Origin: Sphingomonas abaci | GTDB taxonomy: Bacteria; Pseudomonadota; Alphaproteobacteria; Sphingomonadales; Sphingomonadaceae | Assembly: GCF_014199625.1 (NCBI RefSeq) | Contig: NZ_JACHNY010000011.1 | Span: forward strand, 1 to 64,000 | Reading direction: 5' to 3' | DNA length: 64,000 bases | Shown: in pieces, positions 46,701-55,369 of the stretch | How positions within the stretch are numbered: the stretch's first letter is position 1 | How the letters are laid out: every line of letters starts with the position of its first letter | Notes under the pieces: generated by a model | What the model saw: the letters and a program-made list of their open reading frames with translations, nothing else | The model's database searches: none | What the model was told of the DNA's origin: nothing | Translations under genes and position numbers: made by a program

Positions 46701-48018
46701 GCCCGCCGACCGCCGCGTTCAGCCCGGTCACCCGGCGGGCCCGCGCATGGACCGGCACCAGGATGCGGTCGCTGTTCACCCGCGCCAGACCCTCGGCATA
46801 GATGGCCTCGACCGTGGTCGTGCCGAAGCCGATCGTGGCGGCGCGCAGCTTGTAGTCGACCGTCGGCGTCGCGAACGCGCCGTTCAGCACCACGCGCGCG
46901 GTCACGTCCCGACCGCGCAGATTAGGGGCGATCGCACCGGGCGTCAGCAATCGGGCGTTCACCGCGAAATTGCCGAACTGGCTGTTCGCCAGGTCGATCA
47001 GGCCACCGGCATCCACCGCCAGCGCGTCCGATTTGAGCGTCAGTCGCGTGTCCGCGCGCCGCTGGTTCAACGTCGTGTCGATCGCCACGTCGAGCTGCGG
47101 CGCGGTCAGCCGTTCGACCGGGCCTTCCAGGTACAGGCCGGGCCGGGTCGTGCCGCGCACCTCGATATGGCCGTTCCGCGTGGTCAGGTTCAGGTTCGCG
47201 AGCTGCCCGCCGCCCAGCGTCGCGAGCGCGCGCCCGCGCCAATTGGCCCAGCTTCCGCGCCCGTCGACGTCGAGCGTCAGCGGCGCCTTGAGGCCAGCCA
47301 TCGTCGCGACAACGCCGCCGGTCGGGGCCTGGAGCTTCACGGCCAGATCGAGCCTATTCCGGTACGGCACCGCGTCCAACGTCAGCGCCAGCCGGTCGCC
47401 GCCGGCCACGCCCGGTCCGCGCAGCGCGGCGGCGTTCGCCCTGAGCTGCGCCCGGCGGTCGGCGATATGGACGGTGCCGTCGAGCGACAGGACATGGGTC
47501 TGCCCGCTGACCGCCTTCTGCATCGTGAAGCGGCCGATGTGCAGCCGGTTCACATCGATATCGAGATCGGGCAGCAGCGGCTGGTTGTCCGGCGTCGGCG
47601 GCGTCGGCTTCAGAACGGGGCGGCGCGCCAGCGTGATCTGGTCGGCGCTCAAGAGCTTCACGTCGATATGGTTCTTGGCGTAGGCGAAGGGCCGCCAGTC
47701 GACCTCCAGCCGCGGACTGGTCAGGAAAACGCCCTTTTGGTCGCTGACGCGCAGATCGGACAGCGCCATGCGGCCATAAAGCGAACCGTCGATCCGCCCC
47801 ACCTTGATGTTGAGGCCGGACGCGGTGCTGTAGCCGCCGATCTGGTCGGCGACGAAGCGGCGGCCCGGATCGGTGTTGATCCCGAACAGCACCACCAGCA
47901 CCAACGCGACCAGGCCGAGCAGCGCCAGCCCGATCCCCTTCAGGATGCGAAAGGCCAGGGAGCGCTTCGGCGGCGCGGACGGAGGGGGCGCGGAGTCCTG
48001 CGCCAGCGTGTCGGCCAT
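43768..48018 (-). CDS. tamB: Translocation and assembly module inner membrane protein TamB
   Basis: A 1416-aa AsmA-like bridge protein. One N-terminal membrane anchor (about 25-47) is followed by long beta-rich repeats forming the periplasm-spanning lipid groove, and a C-terminal DUF490 domain (about 1050-1416) ending in a barrel-like ...SASVRYSRDY. With TamA it works in outer-membrane protein insertion and phospholipid transport. Its start overlaps the tamA stop by 1 nt. Length is in the normal TamB range. Confidence 0.94.
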   Translation of the reverse strand: MADTLAQDSAPPPSAPPKRSLAFRILKGIGLALLGLVALVLVVLFGINTDPGRRFVADQIGGYSTASGLNIKVGRIDGSLYGRMALSDLRVSDQKGVFLTSPRLEVDWRPFAYAKNHIDVKLLSADQITLARRPVLKPTPPTPDNQPLLPDLDIDVNRLHIGRFTMQKAVSGQTHVLSLDGTVHIADRRAQLRANAAALRGPGVAGGDRLALTLDAVPYRNRLDLAVKLQAPTGGVVATMAGLKAPLTLDVDGRGSWANWRGRALATLGGGQLANLNLTTRNGHIEVRGTTRPGLYLEGPVERLTAPQLDVAIDTTLNQRRADTRLTLKSDALAVDAGGLIDLANSQFGNFAVNARLLTPGAIAPNLRGRDVTARVVLNGAFATPTVDYKLRAATIGFGTTTVEAIYAEGLARVNSDRILVPVHARARRVTGLNAAVGGLTNNVRIDGDLAISMPNILSDNLRIRSDSIDATAVVVANTATGRYTGALKGRVNNYRLESIGILNLSTDAKLVPGANGGFGITGRVVAQTKQLFNDGVRNFLGGNAVVRSDIGYSPEGIVTFANLRLNAPQFRITRGQGRFDPASGAVAVTADAYSTAYGPLSARVTGSAEAPVVVLRAPRPGVGVGLVDLNARVVGRGGAYAVTASGGTNYGPFTADVLVRPGNQLAIDIRRVVFAGIAANGRVVQTPRGPFAGALAFNGQGVTGDVRLSDQGGNQRADVAARAYNARIPGQVDFTIGRAIANASIVLMPKAPELVADVQLADTRYGPTVIQAARAKVRYVGGRGTAQALLTGSNGVPFRVALNARLAPDDYLVALKGAASGIDFRTVNPARIRTSGGAYRLDPTRIDFAPANGQAGGSLRLAGSFGGATQVQARLDRLNLSILNAFVANLGLSGQATGSLDFRQASSTAFPDATARMTISQFRRTGVATVSDPVDIVLAGTLDAQGGDARALIRNGQSVVGRMLATLRPLPPGAGSWTTRLLSAPLGGGIRYNGPSSLLFSFAALPDQQLTGPIAVAADFGGRVSSPRLNGLIRADNLTYDNERYGTRLTAMQIAGRFNSDRLEISRLSARAGDGTVQAQGSIGLAADAGFPIDLRATLNNARLANSDALAATTSGTIRLTNGKQGGLIQGELTIPNARYQIIRQGAAEVPELTGVRRKSEIRVARSTDRPVPAPVGLFKLDLRVRADNQLFVSGMGLESEWEMDLRIGGTSAAPVITGGLDLIRGTYSFAGKRFEVNRGQIRFQGGALIDPDINIQATTSTNGITAVLNVTGTGQRPQISFTSTPALPQDEVLSRLLFGTNPENLSAIEAIQLASALNSLRGSGGGGLNPLGKLRSATGFDRLRVLGADEASGRGTSLAAGKYLTNNIYVEIITDARGFTATQLDISLTRSLSILTAAGSFGGSSASVRYSRDY

Positions 48019-50216
48019 CAGAATGCCTGCCCGATCGAGATGTAAAGCGCGACCTTGCCGTCGCCCGGCCGCGGGTTGAGCGGCGTCGCAACGTCGACGC
48101 GCAGCGGCCCGAAATTGGTGTAGAACCGCCCGCCGATGCCGGCGCCGAAGCGCAGGTCGGTGAAGGTCGGCAACGCGCTGGCATAGCTGTTGCCGGCATC
48201 GACGAATGGCACGATGCCGAAATCGCCGAACCGGTAGCGCGCCTCCAGCGAGAATTCGTTGAGCGACCGGCCGCCGATCGGATTGCCGTCGGGATCCAGC
48301 GGCCCCAGCCGCTGATAGCCATAGCCGCGCACCGATCCGCCCCCGCCGCCATAATAGCGCCGCGAAGGGGCGAGGTCGTCGCGGTCGATGCCCTGGATCG
48401 ATCCGGCGCGCGCGCGGCCGGCGATCACGAGGCTGTCGCTGACCGGATAATAGCCGGTCGCCTCCGCCAGCGTCCGTACATAGGGCCGCACGGCGCCACG
48501 CACCGAGGTCTCTGGCGAGACGTTGAGCTTCAGGCGATAGCCCTTGGTGGGGTTGAGCAGGCTATCCGAGCGGTCGAAGACCACCTGCCCGGGCAGCGCG
48601 GCGATGCCGAACGTGCCGCGCCGCCGCCGGCCGAGATCGAAGTCATAGACATCCTCGTTGGTGCCGATCAGCTCCGCGCCGTAGGCATAGGTAAATTTCT
48701 TCTGCCACAGCGGCGTTGAATCGTAGCTCCACCGGATCGCCAGCGTCCCGGTATAGGCGCGATAGGCGTCGTAATTCTGGTGGCTGGCATTGGCCAGGAT
48801 CTGAAATGTCCGGTCCCGCCGCCCGGCATTGGACCGGCGGAAGGTGGCGTTCAGCCCCTGTTCCTGCGTACCGATGACCGCGGACGTGATCAGCGCCCCC
48901 TCGTCGGGCGAGAAGTTGCGGTTGATCCAGCTGGCTTCCAACCGGGTCCCCTGCCCGGTCGAATAGCCCGCGGTCGCCGCCAGCGACCGGTATTTGCCCT
49001 TGGATTGGCGGATCAGCAGGTCGACCTGCTCGGTGCCGTCGGGACCGGGCCGCCCGGTCTTTTGCGGCGCAACCGACACCGAGGAGAAGAGCCCGGTCGC
49101 GACCAGCGCATCGCGCAGATCGTCGGTCTTCTGCGCGTCGTAGAGCTGACCCGGCTTGAAGCGCGGGAACAGGTTCAGGTGATCCAGCCCGAAGACCGGA
49201 TCGCCCGTCGTCACCAATTGCCCGAAGCTCGACCGGGGGCCGGTATCGACGGGCAGCGTATAGGCGCCGGTGGCCTTCGGCCCCTGGTCGTCGAGCAGGA
49301 TGTCGCGGTCGCCGACCTTGACGAACGGATAGCCGTTGCGCGGCAGTTGCAGACTGACATTGGCCTCCGCGCCCTGGATGCGCGCCGCCTCGATCGGGTC
49401 GCCGATCTTCAGCGGCAGGTTGCGGCGGATCAGGTCGGGTGGCACCACCGGCCCCGCATCGATCGTGATCGACGACAGCGTATAGAGCCGGCCGGGCGAG
49501 GCGGTGAGGATCGCGGTGAGCGGACCGCCGGGGGTGGTCGGCTGCTCGATGGTGGCGATCGCGGTGGCATCATAATAGCCGAGCGACTTCATCAGCCGCA
49601 CCGCCAGCCCCTCGTCCTCGCGGGCGCGGGCCGACACCTGCGCACCGTTCGCTGCCTTGCCCTTGCCCTCGCGCAGGGCCGAGAGCGCCTTGAATTCGTC
49701 CGTCAGGTTCAGCGCGTCCAGGCCGCGGACCACGGTCTCGTAGCGGATGTCCGGCGTCTTCGCGCCGGTCGCCGCCGCCTCGGTCTGGAGCGGCGTGGAA
49801 TCGAAACTGGCCAAGGGCGTCAGCGGCTGGGTCAACGCCGGATCTTCGGGACCGACCGGCGGCAACGTGTCGCCGGTGGCGAGCGGCGTCGTGGTCGTCG
49901 GCTGGGGAAGGGGCCGCGTTGGCGGCGTCACCGGCTCCGCCATGCCATCCATCGGCCCCAGCGGGGCGTTGATGTCGCCCGACAGGGGCGGCAGCGCCGC
50001 GTCGAACTCGGCCTCGGGCACGATGGGGGCGTTGCCCTGCGGGTCGCCCTGGTCCGGCGCGACGCTTTGTCCGGCGACCGACGGCGTCGCGGCCGGCTTG
50101 GGCGCGTCGGGCCCGCGCGCGGGCGCGGTGCCCGGCTGCGACCATTGACCAAAGGCGGGAGACGTGGCGGTCAGCGCGACGGCGAGCCAATAGTGCCGGC
50201 GGGTCGAAGCAGTCAC
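48018..50216 (-). CDS. tamA: Translocation and assembly module outer membrane protein TamA
   Basis: A 732-aa Omp85 protein. Signal peptide (about 1-24, ending SPAFGQ), a long Pro/Thr-rich linker (about 25-130) unusual for TamA, POTRA-like domains, and a C-terminal barrel with RGYGYQRLGP (loop 6 VRGY/F motif) ending in LYISIGQAF. GTG 50216 is chosen: it gives a proper exported N-terminus, and AAGGGG lies 12 nt upstream. Paired with tamB. Confidence 0.92.
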   Translation of the reverse strand: MTASTRRHYWLAVALTATSPAFGQWSQPGTAPARGPDAPKPAATPSVAGQSVAPDQGDPQGNAPIVPEAEFDAALPPLSGDINAPLGPMDGMAEPVTPPTRPLPQPTTTTPLATGDTLPPVGPEDPALTQPLTPLASFDSTPLQTEAAATGAKTPDIRYETVVRGLDALNLTDEFKALSALREGKGKAANGAQVSARAREDEGLAVRLMKSLGYYDATAIATIEQPTTPGGPLTAILTASPGRLYTLSSITIDAGPVVPPDLIRRNLPLKIGDPIEAARIQGAEANVSLQLPRNGYPFVKVGDRDILLDDQGPKATGAYTLPVDTGPRSSFGQLVTTGDPVFGLDHLNLFPRFKPGQLYDAQKTDDLRDALVATGLFSSVSVAPQKTGRPGPDGTEQVDLLIRQSKGKYRSLAATAGYSTGQGTRLEASWINRNFSPDEGALITSAVIGTQEQGLNATFRRSNAGRRDRTFQILANASHQNYDAYRAYTGTLAIRWSYDSTPLWQKKFTYAYGAELIGTNEDVYDFDLGRRRRGTFGIAALPGQVVFDRSDSLLNPTKGYRLKLNVSPETSVRGAVRPYVRTLAEATGYYPVSDSLVIAGRARAGSIQGIDRDDLAPSRRYYGGGGGSVRGYGYQRLGPLDPDGNPIGGRSLNEFSLEARYRFGDFGIVPFVDAGNSYASALPTFTDLRFGAGIGGRFYTNFGPLRVDVATPLNPRPGDGKVALYISIGQAF

Positions 50217-50349
50217 GCGATCATCATTCCCCTTTGCGGGACGATCGGTTGTGACCTGCCCCCAACATTCGTCCCAACGCACCGGATCGGTCAGGGTTTC
50301 GTCACGGTCGCGAAATCATCCCGCGATGCGGAAAGGATGCTGACATGGT

Positions 50350-50778
50350 TCACGGCCGTTGCGGCGCGCAGCCGATCATGCCGGCGACCGGCAGCACCAC
50401 GGCATCCGCCCCGTCGCGCTGGACGGTCAGCGTCGCCTCCGGCACGCCGCCGCCATCGGTCAGGTCGGCGCGGGTGGCGAAGCTCAGGTCGAGCGCGGCC
50501 ATCACCCCGCCCTGGCGATAGACGCCACGCGTCGGCAAGCCGAAGCCGCCGGGGCCGGTCCGGCTCTCCTGGGGCAGGTCCATCACCTTGCCGTCGATGA
50601 CCAGCCGCACGCTCGCCGGATCGGCGGTGACCATGGTCGCCAGCGATCGATCCTGGAGACTCCAGAGATAGGCGGCGCAACCCCGGGCAGGCAGCGCCTG
50701 TGGCGGCAGCTTGCCGGGCATCGGCGCGGTGGCGGTGGCGGCCTGCATCAGCACGGCCAGCAGGGGGACGGCGATCAT
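50350..50778 (-). CDS. Small exported protein of unknown function
   Basis: A 142-aa protein with a signal peptide (MIAVPLLAVLMQAATATAP) and two cysteines in the mature part (GCAAYLW and MIGCAP), which could form a disulfide. Its ATG overlaps the prepilin peptidase stop by 4 nt, so the two are coupled. The body looks beta-rich. No family recognised; a role beside type II secretion or pilus biogenesis is only suggested by the neighbour. Confidence 0.8.
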   Translation of the reverse strand: MIAVPLLAVLMQAATATAPMPGKLPPQALPARGCAAYLWSLQDRSLATMVTADPASVRLVIDGKVMDLPQESRTGPGGFGLPTRGVYRQGGVMAALDLSFATRADLTDGGGVPEATLTVQRDGADAVVLPVAGMIGCAPQRP

Positions 50779-51533
50779 GCCAGCGCCCCTATCATCATCA
50801 GCCAGGCGGGATAAGCCGCCATCGCCAGCAGCGTGCCGAAGGGCAGCGCGTCGTCGGCCGCCATCGGCCGCCCCGCCAGCCGCCGCGCCACCACCACGCC
50901 CAGGCCGATCAGCGCCGCGACCAGCAGCACCGCCGGCAGCATCCGCCAGCCGAGCCACAATCCGATCGCGCCGAACAGCTTGGGGTCGCCACCCCCCATC
51001 CCCTCGCGCCCGCGCCACCGGCGATAGCCCGCCGCGATCGCCCACAACAGGCCGAAGCCGAGCGCGCCGCCGACCAGCCGGTCGGCCATCGGCGGCGGGA
51101 CGTCCGCCATCGCGCCGAGTATCCCGATCGCCGCCAGCAGCCCGGTCAACCGGTCGGGCAGCCAGAAGGCGCGCCAGTCGAGCGCCGCCAGCGCCAGCAG
51201 CAGCCAGCCGAACGCCGCCCCCGCCATCCCCGCCGCGCCCGGCGCGACCAAGCCGGCCGAAACGCCGATCGCCAGCGCCGCCGCCTCCATCTGCCAGTGA
51301 ATCGGATCGATCGCCGCGCCGCAGCTCCGGCAGCGGCCACGTTGCCACAGAGCGCTCAACAGCGGCACCAGCTCGACCGCGCGAAGCGTGCGCCCGCAGC
51401 CGTCGCAAGCCGATCGTCCGCTCGCGACCGACCGCCCCTGGGGCCAACGGACGACCAGAGCCCCGATGAAGCTGCCCAGGATCAGCCCCAGGCCGCCGAG
51501 CAGCGTCGCCCCCAGGCCGGGCGACCAGAGCAG
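50775..51533 (-). CDS. Prepilin peptidase (A24 family)
   Basis: A membrane aspartic protease that cleaves and N-methylates type IV pilin-like proteins. Two CxxC pairs (CDGCG and CRSCG), the aspartates of LDWRAFWLPD and GGGDPKLFG, and many hydrophobic helices identify it. Homology begins at LILGSFIGALVVRWPQGRS, well upstream of the first ordinary start (GTG 51368, mid-domain). In that frame no ATG, GTG or TTG exists between the domain start and the preceding coding segment; CTG 51533, 5 nt after a 28-codon ORF, or ATC 51545 are the options. The start is therefore uncertain. No other secretion genes are in view. Confidence 0.8.
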   Translation of the reverse strand: MLWSPGLGATLLGGLGLILGSFIGALVVRWPQGRSVASGRSACDGCGRTLRAVELVPLLSALWQRGRCRSCGAAIDPIHWQMEAAALAIGVSAGLVAPGAAGMAGAAFGWLLLALAALDWRAFWLPDRLTGLLAAIGILGAMADVPPPMADRLVGGALGFGLLWAIAAGYRRWRGREGMGGGDPKLFGAIGLWLGWRMLPAVLLVAALIGLGVVVARRLAGRPMAADDALPFGTLLAMAAYPAWLMMIGALA

Positions 51534-51537
51534 TGGA

Positions 51538-51624
51538 TCAGTGATCGGCCTTGCGGACCAGATAGCGATAGACCCCGAACAGAGCGACGCCGACCGGCGT
51601 GATGTCCCCGCCTACCCAGCGCAT
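51538..51624 (-). CDS. 28-residue ORF upstream of the prepilin peptidase
   Basis: The translation begins MRWVGGDITPVGVALFGVY and ends RKADH. It is short, mildly hydrophobic, with GAAGG 3 nt before ATG. Its stop lies 5 nt before the candidate CTG start of the prepilin peptidase. It may be a leader that couples translation into that gene. Coding status is uncertain. Confidence 0.35.
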   Translation of the reverse strand: MRWVGGDITPVGVALFGVYRYLVRKADH

Positions 51625-51823
51625 GAACCTTCGACAAGGTCGCGGCCCTAGCCCCCGTCGGTGGCGGGGCGGTGGCGGGGCGGTGGCGAGCGGGCTGGCG
51701 GGCGGGACGGCGAGCGACTATGGCGGGGAAGCCGCATCGTCGGCGAGGCCAGCCGCCATGGCCGGCCCGCGTCGCCCGATCTGCCAACGAAACGCGTCGA
51801 TACAGAATTTTATGGAGAGTAGC

Positions 51824-53032
51824 ATGGCCAGTGCGCCCGCCCCCCTGTCGGCCGCCGACCCGATCGTCATCCTGTCCTATGCCCGGACGCCGATGGGCTC
51901 GTTCCAGGGCAGCCTGTCCGGCGCCAGCGCGACCCAGCTCGGCGCGGCAGCCGTACGCGGCGCGGTCGAGCGGGCCGGCGTCGCGGCATCGGCGGTGGAG
52001 CGCATCTATATGGGTTGTGTGCTGCCCGCGGGCCTTGGCCAGGCTCCGGCGCGCCAGGCGGCAATCGGCGCGGGGCTCGGCACGCATGTCGAGGCGACCA
52101 CGGTCAACAAGATGTGCGGATCGGGAATGCAGGCCGCGATCATGGGAGCGGAAGCGCTGGCGGCCGGATCGGTCGACCTGCTGGTCGCGGGCGGCATGGA
52201 GAGCATGACCAACGCCCCCTATCTGATGACCAAGCATCGCGGCGGCGCGCGCATCGGCCACGACCGCATCCTCGACCATATGATGCTCGACGGGCTGGAG
52301 GATGCCTATGACCCCGGCCGCGCCATGGGCAATTTCGCCGAGGAGATCGCCCGCGAATACCAGTTCACCCGGCAGGCCATGGACGATTACGCCATCGCCT
52401 CGCTGACCCGCGCGCAACAGGCCCAGGCGAGCGGCGCGTTCGACCGCGAGATCGTGCCCGTCGAGGTCGCCGGCCGCAAGGGCAGCACGACCGTCGCGCT
52501 GGACGAACAGCCCGCGCGCGGCGACGTCGCCAAGATCCCGACGCTGAAGGCCGCCTTCGCCCAGGACGGCGCAATCACCGCCGCCAACTCCTCCTCCATT
52601 TCGGACGGCGCGGCGGCCCTGGTGATGACGCGACAGTCGGTCGCCGACCGGTTAGGCCTGTCGCCGGTCGCTCGCGTCGTTGCGATGGGCGCCCATGCCC
52701 ATGCGCCGGCGCGGTTCAGCACCGCCCCGGTCGACGCGATCCGCAAGACGCTGGACAAGGCCGGCTGGTCGACCGGGTCGGTCGACCTGTTCGAGGTCAA
52801 CGAGGCCTTCGCCGTCGTCGCGATGATCGCGATGCGCGACTTGGGCCTGTCGCACGACCGGTTGAACATCCATGGCGGAGCCTGTGCGCTGGGCCATCCG
52901 ATCGGCGCGTCTGGCGCAAGGGTGCTGGCCACCCTGTTGTCGGCCCTTGAGACGACCGGCGGTCGGCGCGGCATGGCCAGTCTGTGCATCGGCGGCGGCG
53001 AAGCCACGGCGGTGGCCGTGGAACGTCTTTGA
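51824..53032 (+). CDS. Acetyl-CoA C-acetyltransferase (thiolase)
   Basis: A 402-aa thiolase condensing two acetyl-CoA or cleaving acetoacetyl-CoA. The nucleophile is Cys98 (NKMCGSGMQ); the His/Asn/Cys sites are in EVNEAFAVV and GGACALGHPIGASG. It is of the AtoB/PhaA degradative-biosynthetic type. ATG 51824 follows GGAGAG; an ATG at 51812 (four residues longer) lacks one. Monocistronic; no phaB or phaC nearby, so pathway unassigned. Confidence 0.95.
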   Translation: MASAPAPLSAADPIVILSYARTPMGSFQGSLSGASATQLGAAAVRGAVERAGVAASAVERIYMGCVLPAGLGQAPARQAAIGAGLGTHVEATTVNKMCGSGMQAAIMGAEALAAGSVDLLVAGGMESMTNAPYLMTKHRGGARIGHDRILDHMMLDGLEDAYDPGRAMGNFAEEIAREYQFTRQAMDDYAIASLTRAQQAQASGAFDREIVPVEVAGRKGSTTVALDEQPARGDVAKIPTLKAAFAQDGAITAANSSSISDGAAALVMTRQSVADRLGLSPVARVVAMGAHAHAPARFSTAPVDAIRKTLDKAGWSTGSVDLFEVNEAFAVVAMIAMRDLGLSHDRLNIHGGACALGHPIGASGARVLATLLSALETTGGRRGMASLCIGGGEATAVAVERL

Positions 53033-53063
53033 CCCTGAAAATATCCCCGCCTTTTGCCCCGCA

Positions 53064-53071
53064 TTAACCAT
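53064..53071 (+). promoter_or_regulatory. TTAACCAT motif (possible CtrA half-site)
   Basis: TTAACCAT occurs 89 nt before the 71-aa membrane protein at 53160 and repeats the motif seen at 19458. Motif resemblance only. Confidence 0.25.
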
Positions 53072-53159
53072 TCGCCGCATAGAAGGAGCATATGGGCCGA
53101 GCGCCGCTTGACGATCCGCCCGACGCGGGCGAACGGCGGCGCGGCTAACGAGGGTGTAT

Positions 53160-53375
53160 ATGGTGTTCAACGTGTTGCTGATGGCCTATGCCGTCATTGT
53201 CAGCTTCGTCCTGTCGACCGCCAGCCGCCGCCGTCGCGAGGCGCGGCCGCTGGGGCGCGCGGTGCAGACCGCCGGGCAGCTCGCCTATGGCACCTCCGTC
53301 ACCTTCGCCCTGCTCTGCGTCGGCTGGGCGTGCATGATCTATCTGGGCGCAACGCCCGCGCCCGTCCTGTCCTGA
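53160..53375 (+). CDS. Small two-helix membrane protein
   Basis: A 71-aa protein (MVFNVLLMAYAVIVSFVL...) with hydrophobic helices at residues 2-18 and 44-65 separated by a basic loop (SRRRREARP). GAGGG precedes ATG 53160; a GTG two codons earlier is less likely. Conserved-looking codon use suggests it is real, but I do not recognise the family. It converges with the SH3 gene. Confidence 0.7.
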   Translation: MVFNVLLMAYAVIVSFVLSTASRRRREARPLGRAVQTAGQLAYGTSVTFALLCVGWACMIYLGATPAPVLS

Positions 53376-53403
53376 TCACAGCGTACGGACGCCGCGTCCG
53401 GCC

Positions 53404-53898
53404 TTACGGCAGGATTTCGGTGGCCTCTACGCCCCACAGGCTTCCCACCTCGACATAGCCGGCGCGCCCCTTCACGTCGAAGCGGCACCAGCCATGGCCG
53501 CAGTCGCCGATCCGCCCGACCACGCCGGGCGCGGCCCGCCAGGCGATCGCCGCGCGCTCGGCCGGTTGCAGCCGCATCGGCACCGGGTCCGACCCGGTGA
53601 CGACGGCCGTTCGGGTCAGCCGCAGCAGATTGCCCTGCATCCAGCCCTCGGCGCCATCCTGGTCGCGGACCCGCCGCCATTCCTTGAACACGCCCACGAC
53701 CTGGATCGGCAGGCCGGCGCGCTGGTAGAGCCAGTTCGCCGGATAGGTCCGCGCCGGGCCGGTCCGCATCCGTGCCTGGCCCGGCCCGATCGACGCCCAA
53801 TAGGGCACCCGTCGCTTCTCCGGCGCGGCGGCTGCCGGATCGCTGGCGACGAGCGCGGAAGGCAGGACGGCGAGCAGCGCGGCGATCGCGAAACGCAT
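53404..53898 (-). CDS. Exported SH3-domain protein
   Basis: A 164-aa periplasmic protein with signal peptide (1-25, ending AAAAP) and two bacterial SH3-like repeats: residues about 40-95 (ARMRTGPARTYPANWLYQ, WRRVRDQDGAEGWMQGNLL) and about 108-160 (GVVGRIGDCGHGWCRFDVKG, AGYVEVGSLWG). This SH3_4/DUF1058-like layout usually binds peptidoglycan or assists cell-wall enzymes. Cys in GDCGHGWC may pair. Monocistronic. Confidence 0.9.
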   Translation of the reverse strand: MRFAIAALLAVLPSALVASDPAAAAPEKRRVPYWASIGPGQARMRTGPARTYPANWLYQRAGLPIQVVGVFKEWRRVRDQDGAEGWMQGNLLRLTRTAVVTGSDPVPMRLQPAERAAIAWRAAPGVVGRIGDCGHGWCRFDVKGRAGYVEVGSLWGVEATEILP

Positions 53899-54022
53899 GA
53901 CAGAAGTTCCTCAAGGCGAGGCCCCTCCTTTCACGGGGCGCGTTCCGGATCAACCGTCTCGACCGCGCGACGCGCGCCATGCGGACGTTGACGCCGCCCG
54001 CCGCCTCCGCCAATCCCATGCC

Positions 54023-55033
54023 ATGGCCGATCCGCACCCCGACACGCGACGATGCCTCCGCCCCCGGGTGATCGTCACCCGCGAACTGCCGGACCAGGTC
54101 GAGGCGCGCATGAAGGCACTGTTCGACACGGTGCCGAGCGACGACGACAGCAAATGGTCGGCCGAACGGCTCCGTGACGCGGTCGCCGCGTGCGACGTGC
54201 TGGTGCCCACCGTAACCGATGCGATCGACGCCGCCCTGATCGCCGCCGCCGGGCCACGCCTGAAACTGATCGCCAATTTCGGCGCGGGGGTGAACCATAT
54301 CGATCTCGCCGCCGCCCGTGCGCGCGGCATCCTGGTCACCAACACCCCCGGCGTGCTGACCGAGGATACCGCCGACCTGACCATGGCGCTGATCGTCTCC
54401 GTCCCGCGCCGGCTCGCGGAGGGCGAGAAGCTGGTCCGCTCGGGCGAATGGGCCGGGTGGAGTCCGAGCGGGATGCTCGGCCACCGGATCGGCGGCAAGG
54501 CGCTGGGAATCATCGGCATGGGCCGTATCGGCCAGGCGGTCGCGGCGCGCGCCCGCGCGTTCGGCCTGGCCATCCATTATCACAACCGCCATCGTCTGCC
54601 CGCCGTGCTGGAGGCGCAGCTCGGCGCGACCTGGCACGCCGATCTGGATGCGCTGCTCGCGACGGCAGACATCGTGACCGTCCATACGCCGCTCAACGCC
54701 GACAGCCATATGCTGCTCGACCGGCGGCGGATCGAGCTGATGCGCCCCCACGTCTTCCTGATCAACGCGAGCCGGGGCGGCATCGTCGACGAGGAGGCGT
54801 TGGTCGACTCGCTGGAGCAGGGCCGGCTCGCCGGCGCGGGCCTGGACGTCTGGGAGCATGAACCGCGCATCGACCCACGCCTGCTCGCCCTCCCCAACGT
54901 GGTGATGACGCCGCATATGGGCTCGGCGACCTATGAGGGCCGGGTGGCGAGCGGCGAGAAGGTGATCCAGAACATTCGCGCCTGGGCCGATGGCCACCGC
55001 CCGCCCGACCAAGTGCTGGAGGGTTGGCGGTAG
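54023..55033 (+). CDS. D-2-hydroxyacid dehydrogenase (glyoxylate/hydroxypyruvate reductase type)
   Basis: A 336-aa NAD(P)H-dependent enzyme. The nucleotide motif is GIIGMGRIGQAVA; the catalytic Arg is in NASRGGIVDE, Glu in WEHEPR and His in PHMGSAT. It is closest in pattern to GyaR/GrhA enzymes that reduce glyoxylate or hydroxypyruvate. ATG 54023 was chosen over a longer frame that mirrors the SH3 gene. Substrate not proven. Confidence 0.92.
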   Translation: MADPHPDTRRCLRPRVIVTRELPDQVEARMKALFDTVPSDDDSKWSAERLRDAVAACDVLVPTVTDAIDAALIAAAGPRLKLIANFGAGVNHIDLAAARARGILVTNTPGVLTEDTADLTMALIVSVPRRLAEGEKLVRSGEWAGWSPSGMLGHRIGGKALGIIGMGRIGQAVAARARAFGLAIHYHNRHRLPAVLEAQLGATWHADLDALLATADIVTVHTPLNADSHMLLDRRRIELMRPHVFLINASRGGIVDEEALVDSLEQGRLAGAGLDVWEHEPRIDPRLLALPNVVMTPHMGSATYEGRVASGEKVIQNIRAWADGHRPPDQVLEGWR

Positions 55034-55111
55034 TTTCGCAGGCGGAACGCCGGGAACGATGCCGTTTGATCGGGATTAACGCGGGCACCCCCGGAAGAAA
55101 AGGAGTGCCTC

Positions 55112-55303
55112 ATGAAGAACTTGTTTGTCGGTAGCGCCCTGTTGGCCGCGGCCCTGTCGATGTCGGCCTGTTCGACGCTGCGCGGAGCCGCGATCGGCGG
55201 CGCCGGCGGCGCGGGCGTCGCAGCGGCGACGGGCGGCAGCGTCGAGAAGGGCGCCGCGGTTGGCGGCACGGCGGGTGCGGTGGTCGGCACGGTCGCGGAC
55301 TGA
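55112..55303 (+). CDS. Small glycine-zipper lipoprotein
   Basis: A 63-aa lipoprotein. The signal peptide ends at the lipobox LSMSAC (Cys20); the rest is Gly/Ala-rich with repeated GGxxG spacing (glycine zipper), similar to entericidin/osmotic lipoproteins. AAAGGAG precedes the ATG. Upstream, GGAAC-N16-GATT (55053-55077) loosely resembles an EcfG promoter. Confidence 0.88.
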   Translation: MKNLFVGSALLAAALSMSACSTLRGAAIGGAGGAGVAAATGGSVEKGAAVGGTAGAVVGTVAD

Positions 55304-55325
55304 GACTCGCCGGATCACGGAACGG

Positions 55326-55349
55326 GTTCCCCGGCGACGGCCGGGGAAC
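55326..55349. terminator. Bidirectional hairpin between lipoprotein and amidotransferase
   Basis: GTTCCCCGGC (55326-55335) and GCCGGGGAAC (55340-55349) form a perfect 10-bp stem with a GACG loop. The sequence equals one arm of the dispersed repeat family (copy 1 at 9854), present here singly between convergent genes. Confidence 0.7.
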
Positions 55350-55369
55350 GGCTAAGTCCAACGCCGATC

